From Lachnospiraceae bacterium UBA5902 (GTDB taxonomy: Bacteria > Bacillota > Clostridia > Lachnospirales > Lachnospiraceae): a stretch of 5,674 nucleotides of DNA. A program made the position numbers and the translations under genes. The stretch's first letter is position 1, and every line of letters starts with the position of its first letter. Shown here piece by piece: positions 1 through 5,665 of this stretch. The stretch lies in contig DJEI01000103.1 in assembly GCA_002431865.1 (NCBI GenBank), forward strand, positions 1 through 5,674. The letters run 5' to 3'. The notes under the pieces are model-generated. The model had not been told where the DNA came from. It worked only from the letters and a program-made list of their open reading frames with translations, and ran no database searches.

Positions 1-23
1 TCTACCAAATGAGCTAGCGGCCC
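1..23 (-). tRNA. tRNA gene, 5' end only (cut by window edge)
   Basis: Read on the minus strand from base 23, the sequence begins GGGCCGC (5' acceptor strand), then TA (positions 8-9), then GCTC (D-stem), then ATTTGGTA (D-loop with the conserved GG pair and A21), then GA, the start of the returning D-stem. This is the standard opening of a bacterial elongator tRNA. The anticodon, T-arm and 3' end lie outside the window, so the isoacceptor cannot be read. A lysine tRNA would fit a GGGC-type acceptor but this is only a guess. The gene has its own promoter upstream (70-98), and a small inverted repeat (AGTGAA/TTCACT, 26-39) lies in the leader just before the mature 5' end. Confidence 0.85.
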
Positions 24-69
24 GTAGTGAATTTTCACTTACCATGTGTTCTTCATCAGAACAATATGG

Positions 70-98
70 AGTATACAACATTCATTTACAAAATGCAA
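70..98 (-). promoter_or_regulatory. SigA-type promoter of the tRNA gene
   Basis: On the minus strand a -35 element TTGCAT (93-98; three of six consensus matches) is followed by exactly 17 bases and a -10 element TATACT (70-75; five of six). Transcription would start near base 63, giving a leader of about 40 nt before the mature tRNA 5' end at base 23, as expected for a tRNA precursor processed by RNase P. The DNA further upstream is rich in A and T tracts. The weak -35 but near-perfect -10 and ideal spacing make this a good but unproven call. Confidence 0.6.
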
Positions 99-163
99 GC
101 TTTTTTCACATTTTTTTCAAAATTTTTTCTAAAAACCCGCAAATCCTTTATTTCCTTAACTTT

Positions 164-367
164 TTACATGCACTGATCGTCTCCAGCCGGTTCAGAATAC
201 AACATACCGTATGAATATTGCATCCAAGATTCATCAGTTTTCGATTCAGACAGGGATTCGAGTACACTGCATTTGTTAGTTTGAAACCACATTTTTTTCT
301 TCCCATAAGAGACTCCGGCATGTATCTTACTACCATAGTATGCACCGGAATCTCTTTTTTTACACAT
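164..367 (-). CDS. Doubtful small ORF (67 aa) directly downstream of trmB
   Basis: The ORF opens with ATG five bases after the trmB stop codon and ends with TAA at 164, so it could be read from the trmB message. The product is hydrophilic, with three Cys, many Lys, Ser and Tyr, and no membrane segment or domain that I recognise. The second half (about residues 34-67, ending SEPAGDDQCM) has ordinary-looking codon use (GAA, CTG, GAT, CCG, GGA). Against it, the ribosome binding site is poor (only A-rich AAAGAAA upstream), and its first 20 codons coincide with a strong inverted repeat. It may be a real small protein, the worn remnant of a longer gene, or chance. No function is proposed. Confidence 0.25.
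   Translation of the reverse strand: MCKKRDSGAYYGSKIHAGVSYGKKKMWFQTNKCSVLESLSESKTDESWMQYSYGMLYSEPAGDDQCM
307..356. terminator. Strong inverted repeat with a T-tract on the plus strand
   Basis: Bases 307-318 (AAGAGACTCCGG) pair with 345-356 (CCGGAATCTCTT), and T7 runs through 355-361. The loop can form a second small stem (328-332 with 336-340). Read on the plus strand this resembles an intrinsic terminator, although no plus-strand gene lies upstream in the window. Read on the minus strand it lies 16 bases after the trmB stop, but is followed by AUGGGAAGAAAAAAA with no U-tract, so it is not a classic trmB terminator. The one imperfect pair is C-A in plus RNA but a U-G wobble in minus RNA. It may end antisense transcripts that would run into trmB, or protect the 3' end of the trmB message. 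Confidence 0.45.
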
Positions 368-372
368 TTTTG

Positions 373-1020
373 TTATTTCTTTTTTGGTGGCTTGATGACC
401 ATACGGCAGATTGGATTTCCCATCGCAGAGAATTTCTCTTCATATTCCGTCATGACATTACCCTCTGCATACTCGCTGTGATGCAGATCAAACGTATAGT
501 TCACCATCTCCCAGCCGGCTTCCTGTACCTGCTCAAGGGAGAAATCAAACAACGGCCGGTTATCTGTCTTGAATGTGAGTCCTCCATCCGCAGCAAGGAA
601 CTTCACATACCGGTTCAGAAACTGCACCGATGTCAGACGCCGTCTTGCATGGCGATCCTTCGGCCATGGATCGGAGAAGTTCAGATAAATATAAGAAACC
701 TCATCCTTTTCAAATACATTTTCGAGTGCCTCCGCATCCATTCGGATAAACACCAGATTCGGGAGCTGCTCGATTGTCTGCTTTTCGATTGCACGTACAA
801 GCACGCTCGAATATTTTTCAATACCGATATAATTGATCTCTGGATGCAATTTCGCCATATCTATGATAAAACGACCTTTTCCCATTCCAACCTCAATATG
901 GATTGGATTGTCATTGCCAAAAAATGCATGCCATTTTCCCTTCATGCTTTCCTCTTCATGCACAACAAAATCATTCGTGGCAATCATTTCTCTGGAGCCT
1001 TTTACATTTCGTAATCTCAT
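373..1020 (-). CDS. trmB: tRNA (guanine-N7-)-methyltransferase TrmB
   Basis: TrmB transfers a methyl group from S-adenosylmethionine to N7 of G46 in the tRNA variable loop, in the cytoplasm. The 215-residue product is close to the usual length of bacterial TrmB. Visible family signatures are the SAM-binding loop EVGMGKG (residues 43-49), acidic E68 in IGIEKY, D95 in RMDAE, the block SDPWPKDRHARRR (116-128), TDN plus LFDF (152-160) and TEYEEKF (191-197). The start at 1020 is chosen over an in-frame ATG at 1038 because GAGG (1029-1032) lies eight bases before it, the product then begins MRLRN as is typical of the family, and the upstream ATG has no ribosome binding site. It is divergent from the carboxypeptidase gene and has its own promoter. 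No U-tract terminator is visible downstream. No defect is seen. Confidence 0.97.
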   Translation of the reverse strand: MRLRNVKGSREMIATNDFVVHEEESMKGKWHAFFGNDNPIHIEVGMGKGRFIIDMAKLHPEINYIGIEKYSSVLVRAIEKQTIEQLPNLVFIRMDAEALENVFEKDEVSYIYLNFSDPWPKDRHARRRLTSVQFLNRYVKFLAADGGLTFKTDNRPLFDFSLEQVQEAGWEMVNYTFDLHHSEYAEGNVMTEYEEKFSAMGNPICRMVIKPPKKK

Positions 1021-1028
1021 CTTTTTTA

Positions 1029-1032
1029 CCTC
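1029..1032 (-). promoter_or_regulatory. Ribosome binding site deciding the trmB start
   Basis: The minus strand reads GAGG, then eight bases, then the ATG at 1018-1020. The alternative in-frame ATG at 1036-1038 lies upstream of this site and has no purine-rich site of its own, so the shorter protein is preferred. Confidence 0.8.
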
Positions 1033-1051
1033 GTACATCTATAATGTTTCT

Positions 1052-1080
1052 ATATTAGCATTTATTTTAAATTTTCACAA
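1052..1080 (-). promoter_or_regulatory. Extended -10 promoter of trmB
   Basis: On the minus strand TTGTGA (1075-1080; four of six matches to the -35 consensus) is followed by 17 bases and TAATAT (1052-1057; four of six). The bases TGC directly before the -10 form an extended -10 (TGn), which can offset weak hexamers. Transcription would begin near 1045, giving a leader of about 25 nt that contains the GAGG site. It lies back to back with the promoter of the carboxypeptidase gene, with about 19 bp between the two -35 boxes. Confidence 0.5.
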
Positions 1081-1099
1081 GAATGTTGCATTTTATCTC

Positions 1100-1128
1100 T
1101 TGTTTTTTTCCCTGTTTTATATGATAAT
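1100..1128 (+). promoter_or_regulatory. Promoter of the carboxypeptidase-argS gene set
   Basis: TTGTTT (1100-1105; three of six matches to the -35 consensus), a 17-base spacer and GATAAT (1123-1128; five of six matches to the -10 consensus) make a plausible SigA promoter. Transcription would start near 1135, leaving about 37 nt before the ATG at 1172. This placing also argues against the in-frame ATG at 1139, which would be almost leaderless. The -35 is weak and no operator-like palindrome is evident. Confidence 0.5.
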
Positions 1129-1155
1129 TAAGAAGATAATGTCAATCTTTCACAG

Positions 1156-1162
1156 AAAAGGA
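1156..1162 (+). promoter_or_regulatory. Ribosome binding site deciding the carboxypeptidase start
   Basis: AAAAGGA is followed by nine bases and the ATG at 1172. The reading frame is open far upstream (to 833, inside trmB on the opposite strand), but only this start gives a well-spaced ribosome binding site and a normal signal peptide directly at the N-terminus. Confidence 0.7.
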
Positions 1163-1171
1163 TTTTATAGC

Positions 1172-2545
1172 ATGATTAAAACAGTGAAAAAAATCATTTC
1201 CTATATAATGGTGTGTGTGCTGTTCCTCAGCATCTGTATTCCGTGCGAAGCTGCACAGACAAGCACCGCAACTGCATCCGATGCAAAAGCAACGACGGGA
1301 TTTCCACAGATCACATCCACGTCTGCCATCATCATGGACGCACAATCCGGGCAGATCATATACGAAAAGAATTCCCATACCCGGCAGTATCCGGCAAGTA
1401 TCACAAAGATCCTGACTGCATATCTCGCCATCAAAAACGGAGATTTAAACTCAACGATCACGATGAGCGACGCTGCCGTCTGGGGCATCGACCGCAACAG
1501 CTCCCATATTGCACTTGATGTCGGTGAAGAGATCAGTATGTCCGATGCACTCTATGCCGTCATGCTCATGTCAGCAAATGAAGCAGCCTGGGCGATTGCA
1601 GAACAGGTGTCCGGCTCTCTGGAGAACTTCGTGCAGTTGATGAACGACACAGCACAAAGTCTCGGCTGCAAAGATACGCATTTTACAAATGCAAACGGAT
1701 TGCACGATCCAAATCATTACACATCTGCCTATGACATGGCGCTGATCACCAAAGAAGCGCTCACAAGCAAAACCTTTTGCGAGTATGCATCTGAAACCTA
1801 TCATGAGATTCCACCAACGAACATGAACAACGAGACACGTTATCTCACACAGGGCAACCGGATGATGCTCAATAATTCCGAATATTATTACCCGGCATGT
1901 CAGGGTGGCAAAACCGGTTATACTGATGATGCGGGTGGCACACTTGTAGTCTGGGCTGAAAAAAATGATATGCAGTTAATCTGTGTAACCATGGGTGCCC
2001 CGGACAATGCAACAAATTATACGGACAGCATTGCTCTGTTCGACTATGTGTTCAACAACTATTCAAACACCACACTTCTGTCCGATTATGAATTTGATGC
2101 AGAAGATGCCACAACAGCACAGAACTTCCTCAATGATTATTATGGATGTGAAAACCTCGGCACGATGCACCTTTCCGTTGATAACAACCAGCCATTTATA
2201 TTTGCCAACAATGCCGACAGAACCAAGCTGCAAATGAACTTTGTTCCATCTGCGGACCGTCTGGATGAAGGCTACATCGGCACTTTGGAAGTCTCTTATG
2301 AAGGTACGACCTGTCTGACACTTCCGGTCAACTATTCCGGCTATGTCAATTCAAACGATGATGTTGCCGTAGCCGAAGCATATAAAAACGGCGACATCCG
2401 CCCGGCGCTGATCAAAGAAAAGAAAAGCTATTTGAAATATATAATCGCAGCGATCGTCGTTGCATGTATTCTTGGACTTTTTATCTATGCAAATGTAATC
2501 GAACCTCGGAAACGGAAGCAAAACTCCCGTTCCCGCAGGCGGTAA
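1172..2545 (+). CDS. Serine-type D-Ala-D-Ala carboxypeptidase (DacA/PBP5-like, family S11)
   Basis: This penicillin-binding protein should remove the terminal D-alanine from peptidoglycan pentapeptides at the outer face of the membrane, limiting cross-linking. Residues 1-27 are a signal peptide: basic MIKTVKK, a hydrophobic core to about residue 24, and likely cleavage after CEA. There is no good lipobox. The three S11 active-site motifs are present and ordered: SITK (76-79, nucleophile S76 and K79), SAN (134-136) and KTG (247-249). Residues about 305-395 probably form the beta-rich C-terminal domain of PBP5-like enzymes. Residues 420-441 are a clear transmembrane helix followed by a very basic tail (RKRK, SRSRRR), so the enzyme appears anchored by a spanning helix rather than the amphipathic helix of classical PBP5. 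At 457 residues it is slightly longer than many relatives. It is the first gene of a likely operon. Which Dac paralogue it is cannot be settled, so no symbol is given. Confidence 0.93.
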   Translation: MIKTVKKIISYIMVCVLFLSICIPCEAAQTSTATASDAKATTGFPQITSTSAIIMDAQSGQIIYEKNSHTRQYPASITKILTAYLAIKNGDLNSTITMSDAAVWGIDRNSSHIALDVGEEISMSDALYAVMLMSANEAAWAIAEQVSGSLENFVQLMNDTAQSLGCKDTHFTNANGLHDPNHYTSAYDMALITKEALTSKTFCEYASETYHEIPPTNMNNETRYLTQGNRMMLNNSEYYYPACQGGKTGYTDDAGGTLVVWAEKNDMQLICVTMGAPDNATNYTDSIALFDYVFNNYSNTTLLSDYEFDAEDATTAQNFLNDYYGCENLGTMHLSVDNNQPFIFANNADRTKLQMNFVPSADRLDEGYIGTLEVSYEGTTCLTLPVNYSGYVNSNDDVAVAEAYKNGDIRPALIKEKKSYLKYIIAAIVVACILGLFIYANVIEPRKRKQNSRSRRR

Positions 2546-2549
2546 CGGG
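2526..2549 (+). other. GC-rich hairpin across the carboxypeptidase stop codon
   Basis: CCCGTT (2526-2531) pairs with AACGGG (2544-2549), enclosing a further CCG/CGG pairing (2533-2535 with 2540-2542) around a CAGG loop. The stem contains the TAA stop (2543-2545). No T-tract follows, so it is not an intrinsic terminator. GGG at 2547-2549 can pair instead with CCC at 2553-2555. It lies just before the ribosome binding site of the next gene (AAGAGG, 2567-2572) and could affect coupling or message stability. That role is inferred. Confidence 0.35.
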
Positions 2550-2582
2550 AAACCCTGCACCACGAAAAGAGGTACTTCAACT

Positions 2583-3707
2583 ATGGAAGAATCAAAAGAG
2601 AATTTTAAGAAAATCAAATCTGCCAATCAGATGATGCTGGATTATTTTAACAAATCCTTCCTGTCACAATTAGAGGATATCCAGAATCTCAAGACACAGA
2701 TCTTTGAGATTGACATCAAGATTGATGAACTGGATAAGACGAAGGATATTTACGCTTTCAAAACCAACTCCAGAAAAAGTGTCTTCTCTCCTGTCACAAA
2801 TGATGGCGTCGATACCGAGCGCAACAAAATCATTCAGGATCAGATCAAGGATCTGCAATCCGTAAAGGAGACATTAACATTAAAGCTGCGCGGCATGGAA
2901 CTGCAGTTAAACAAGCTACGTCAATACCTTGAAACATTGAACAATGCAGAAGATGCACTTGCCTCTTTTGAACCTCGTTACACGACAGACGATCCAGATC
3001 ATACGGATCACTATGGCTTCACATTTCTTCAGGATGACGCGAAGGAGGATATCTCCTCTCATGGCTATAATATACTGATGCTGGATGCATATGACCGCGC
3101 TCTCACACAGACGATTCTTGACAAACAGATCAAAACCGGACTGGAAGCTATGCAGAACAAGCTGGATATGATCAACTATCTGATTGGAACAGATGTCGGA
3201 CGTGCGAAATTAACCTTGCAGGAAATCCTGCACAACGTAAAGCAGATGTCCCACTCGGTCGATGAAATTGCGGAAAACATGAACAGCTTTTCTTTCTCCG
3301 ACAAACCGTTGAAGGAACAGCTCGAAGCTTACTTAAATGAATTCAAGCAAAACAATGCTAAGTTCAAAATCACTGCATCTGTTGAAACGCCAGATCCTGA
3401 TATCAGCTATCATCCGGTGTTCAACATTAACTTCATGCGGCTGATCGCAATATTTTTTGATAACATTGCATTACATGCAAATGCATCCAATATTTCCGTA
3501 CAGGCAAGCCTGACGCCAAATATGGCAGAGGTCATTCTGACGGACGATGGTGTCGGCATCAAGGACACCTATATGGAGGACAGCCCTTGGTACAGCAGCC
3601 TGCACAAAGCAAAAGAAATCGTGTATATGCTCTGTGGCAAGCTGGATATCTCCGGGGATGTCATGTCGGGAACCACAGTGAAATTCAGTTTTCCGATCCA
3701 ACAATAA
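2583..3707 (+). CDS. DegS-like HATPase-domain protein, probably a pseudokinase
   Basis: The 374-residue protein has no signal peptide or membrane segment, so it should be cytosolic. Residues about 22-125 are mainly charged helix with likely coiled coils (28-52 and 78-125), as in the DegS sensor region. Residues about 165-235 resemble a dimerisation helix pair. Residues about 275-374 resemble a HATPase domain: N-box asparagine N294 in FDNIALHANA, the G1 box DDGVGI (321-326) and the C-terminal GTTVKFSFPI (363-372). Two key features seem lost. At the place of the DegS H-box (REIHDG) the sequence reads TILDKQ, so L179 replaces the phospho-acceptor His. The N-box Glu four residues before N294 is Ile (I290). 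The G2 region (about 337-343) is also not glycine-rich. My alignment is by eye. No response regulator gene is nearby. It starts 37 bases after the carboxypeptidase gene and ends 31 bases before argS. Its role is unknown; non-catalytic ATP sensing or scaffolding is possible. Confidence 0.75.
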   Translation: MEESKENFKKIKSANQMMLDYFNKSFLSQLEDIQNLKTQIFEIDIKIDELDKTKDIYAFKTNSRKSVFSPVTNDGVDTERNKIIQDQIKDLQSVKETLTLKLRGMELQLNKLRQYLETLNNAEDALASFEPRYTTDDPDHTDHYGFTFLQDDAKEDISSHGYNILMLDAYDRALTQTILDKQIKTGLEAMQNKLDMINYLIGTDVGRAKLTLQEILHNVKQMSHSVDEIAENMNSFSFSDKPLKEQLEAYLNEFKQNNAKFKITASVETPDPDISYHPVFNINFMRLIAIFFDNIALHANASNISVQASLTPNMAEVILTDDGVGIKDTYMEDSPWYSSLHKAKEIVYMLCGKLDISGDVMSGTTVKFSFPIQQ

Positions 3708-3738
3708 AAGCAAACAACAATAAAGGAGTTTATATATT

Positions 3739-5430
3739 ATGAAAAACAAGATAGTAGAACTGATTGCTGCAAATGTCGAAGGGCTAACCGCAACAGAAAT
3801 TGCAGATCTGATTGAGATTCCGCCAAAACCGGAGCTTGGCGATTTTGCATTTCCTTGCTTCCGTCTTGCGAAGACGATGCACAAAGCCCCACAGATGATT
3901 GCCAACGATATCAAAGAAGCAATCGGCGATGTGGATTTCCTGCAGGAGATTCAGGTACAGGGTGCTTACTTAAACTTCTTCGTGAAGAAGGAATTATTTA
4001 TCGAAGCAATGGTAACAGCTTCTATGGCTGATAATTTTGGAAGCTCTACCGAAGGAAACGGACAGACAATCTGTATCGATTATTCTTCTCCAAACGTAGC
4101 AAAAAATTTTCATGTCGGACATCTTCGTACGACGATTATTGGAAACTCTCTGTATAAAATCTATTCCAAGCTTGGCTACAAGGTGATTCGTATCAACCAC
4201 CTAGGTGACTGGGGTACACAGTTTGGTAAGCTGATCGTCGCATACAAGGCATGGGGAAGCGAAGAGAAAGTCAAGAAAGACGGCGTCGCAGAACTAATGA
4301 AGCTCTACGTGAAGTTCCACGAAGAAGCGGAGAAAAATCCAGAGTTAAACGACGAAGCGCGTGCATGGTTCGCGAAGATGGAGCATGGTGATGAGGAAGC
4401 TTTAAAGATCTGGCAGTGGTTCAAGGATATCAGCCTGATCGAGTACAAGCGTACGTATGACCTGCTCGGCATGGATTTTGACTCCTATCTCGGTGAAAGC
4501 TTCTATCGTGATAAGACCGACGATGTTGTAAAGCGACTGACTGATGCAAATCTGCTGACAGAAAGCGAGGGTGCAAAGATCGTAAACCTGGATGCTTATG
4601 ATATGGCTCCTTGTCTGATCCTTAAAAACGATGGCAGCTCTATCTATGCAACACGTGATATCGCAGCGATCTTCTATCGGAAAGAAACTTACAACTTCGT
4701 AAAATGTCTGTATGTAACCGGTCAGGAACAGAAGCTTCACTTCAAGCAGGTATTCAAGGTTGTTGAATTGCTTGGAAATGAATGGGCAAAGGATCAGTTA
4801 GTGCATATTCCTTATGGGCTTGTCAGTTTAGAAGGTGCCAAGCTTTCCACACGTAGTGGAAATATTATTTATGCAGAAGATATTCTTCTCGAAGCAATTG
4901 CGAAAATCAAAGAGATCATCAATGAGAAGAATCCGGATCTTCCAGACAAGGATGAGACAGCGAAAAAGATTGGTGTCGGCGCCGTATTGTTCAACGATCT
5001 TTATAACCAGCGTATCAAGGATGTCTCTTTTAAATGGGAGAAGCTTTTGAACTTCGATGGTGAAACCGGTCCATATGTACAGTACACACATGCAAGATGC
5101 TGCAGTATCTTAAAGAAACTGGACGGATTTACGCCTTCGGCAGACATTGATTACAGTGTATTAACAGATGTAGAAGCAATGGAACTGTTGAAAGAGATCA
5201 ACCGCTTCCCGAAGGTTGTCAAAGACGCTTCCGAGCGCTACGAGCCTTCTGCAGTTGCCAGATTTGCTGTGGATGTTGCACAGGCATTCAACAAGTTCTA
5301 CAATGCATGCCGTATCCATGTAGAAGAAGAAAATGTGCGTAACGCACGTGCTACACTGGTATATATCACAAAGAAAACAATTAAGGATGCAATGGAATTA
5401 CTTGGTATCGATTGTCCTGAGCAGATGTAA
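3739..5430 (+). CDS. argS: Arginine-tRNA ligase (arginyl-tRNA synthetase)
   Basis: ArgRS is a cytoplasmic class I enzyme that charges tRNA-Arg with arginine using ATP, and needs bound tRNA for activation. The 563-residue length is normal for the bacterial enzyme. In order: the N-terminal tRNA-binding domain (about 1-105, with GDFAFPCF at 34-41); the catalytic HIGH motif as HVGH (125-128) after SSPN (116-119); the block HLGDWGTQFGKL (154-165); the KMSKS equivalent as KLSTRSGN (368-375); and the C-terminal anticodon-binding DALR domain with QYTHAR (448-453), FNKFYNACRI (517-526) and the typical ending LLGIDCPEQM. AAAGGAG (3722-3728) lies ten bases before the ATG. No T-box or other leader structure fits in the 31-base gap, so expression probably depends on the upstream promoter at 1100-1128. 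The intact open frame suggests a working enzyme. Confidence 0.98.
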   Translation: MKNKIVELIAANVEGLTATEIADLIEIPPKPELGDFAFPCFRLAKTMHKAPQMIANDIKEAIGDVDFLQEIQVQGAYLNFFVKKELFIEAMVTASMADNFGSSTEGNGQTICIDYSSPNVAKNFHVGHLRTTIIGNSLYKIYSKLGYKVIRINHLGDWGTQFGKLIVAYKAWGSEEKVKKDGVAELMKLYVKFHEEAEKNPELNDEARAWFAKMEHGDEEALKIWQWFKDISLIEYKRTYDLLGMDFDSYLGESFYRDKTDDVVKRLTDANLLTESEGAKIVNLDAYDMAPCLILKNDGSSIYATRDIAAIFYRKETYNFVKCLYVTGQEQKLHFKQVFKVVELLGNEWAKDQLVHIPYGLVSLEGAKLSTRSGNIIYAEDILLEAIAKIKEIINEKNPDLPDKDETAKKIGVGAVLFNDLYNQRIKDVSFKWEKLLNFDGETGPYVQYTHARCCSILKKLDGFTPSADIDYSVLTDVEAMELLKEINRFPKVVKDASERYEPSAVARFAVDVAQAFNKFYNACRIHVEEENVRNARATLVYITKKTIKDAMELLGIDCPEQM

Positions 5431-5484
5431 TTTCATTATACGTCCTTGTAATAAAAACTGATATATACTTACTAGGAAGTTAAG

Positions 5485-5518
5485 TAAGTCGGATGATTTA
5501 ATCATCCGGCTTATTTTT
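5485..5518 (+). terminator. Intrinsic terminator after argS
   Basis: TAAGTCGGATGAT (5485-5497) pairs with ATCATCCGGCTTA (5501-5513) in 13 base pairs including one U-G wobble, closing a TTA loop. TTTTT (5514-5518) follows. It lies 54 bases after the argS stop and should end the carboxypeptidase-DegS-like-argS transcript. An alternative 7-bp stem (5467-5473 with 5483-5489) overlaps the first five bases of the terminator stem. Confidence 0.9.
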
Positions 5519-5573
5519 ATGAAATCATCATCATATATTCATATACTTATGTTTTAATCTCCTCTAACCTCAC

Positions 5574-5607
5574 TATATTGTATTTTCAATTTCATAAATA
5601 CAATATA
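5574..5607. repeat. Perfect 12-bp inverted repeat in AT-rich DNA
   Basis: TATATTGTATTT (5574-5585) and AAATACAATATA (5596-5607) are exact reverse complements separated by ten bases. It has only one G-C pair per arm and no following T-tract, so it is a weak terminator candidate. It might be a protein-binding operator for a gene beyond the right edge, or part of an easily melted region near the DnaA-box-like sites. Its function is not shown by the sequence. Confidence 0.6.
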
Positions 5608-5624
5608 TATGATTTCGTCCAAAG

Positions 5625-5633
5625 TTATCAACA
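5625..5633 (+). promoter_or_regulatory. DnaA-box-like nonamer, one mismatch
   Basis: TTATCAACA differs at one base from the DnaA-box consensus TTATNCACA. Alone it would be weak evidence, but a perfect box follows 32 bp downstream in the same orientation, about three helical turns away, and the surrounding DNA is strongly AT-rich. Confidence 0.4.
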
Positions 5634-5656
5634 TTTTTTGTTTCTATAGTTGATTT

Positions 5657-5665
5657 TTATCCACA
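5657..5665 (+). promoter_or_regulatory. Consensus DnaA box
   Basis: TTATCCACA is an exact match to the high-affinity DnaA-binding nonamer. It lies nine bases from the right edge of the window, in non-coding AT-rich DNA, downstream of a related site at 5625. Such pairs occur in replication origins and in DnaA-regulated promoters, including that of dnaA itself. Whether more boxes follow cannot be seen. Confidence 0.55.

Noticed and set aside
250..270. tRNA T-arm-like text (TCGAATCCC on the minus strand)
   Set aside because: There is no matching acceptor, D-arm or anticodon stem around it, so it is not a tRNA or clear tRNA fragment.
340..1014. 224-codon open frame on the plus strand
   Set aside because: It lies antisense to trmB, whose product carries all the family motifs; the plus-strand product has no recognisable domain and no ribosome binding site.
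1021..1038. Six-residue longer TrmB starting at 1038
   Set aside because: There is no ribosome binding site before it, while GAGG is ideally placed for the ATG at 1018-1020 and the protein then starts in the usual family way.
833..1171. N-terminal extension of the carboxypeptidase
   Set aside because: It runs through antisense trmB and the divergent promoter region; a signal peptide and a spaced AAAAGGA site mark the start at 1172, and the putative transcript starts near 1135.
1196..1252. Lipoprotein signal in the carboxypeptidase (Cys residues 22 and 25)
   Set aside because: The residues before each Cys do not fit a lipobox (Ile or Pro at -1); a standard signal peptidase I site after CEA fits better.
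3708..3738. T-box or other leader controlling argS
   Set aside because: The gap is only 31 bases and holds just a ribosome binding site, far too short for a T-box.
3471..3914. 147-codon minus-strand open frame across the DegS-like/argS junction
   Set aside because: It is antisense to two clear genes and includes the reverse of the argS ribosome binding site region; no motif is seen.
5440..5475. Promoter with TTGTAA and TATACT just after argS
   Set aside because: The hexamers are only about 12 bases apart, and any transcript would run straight into the terminator at 5485.
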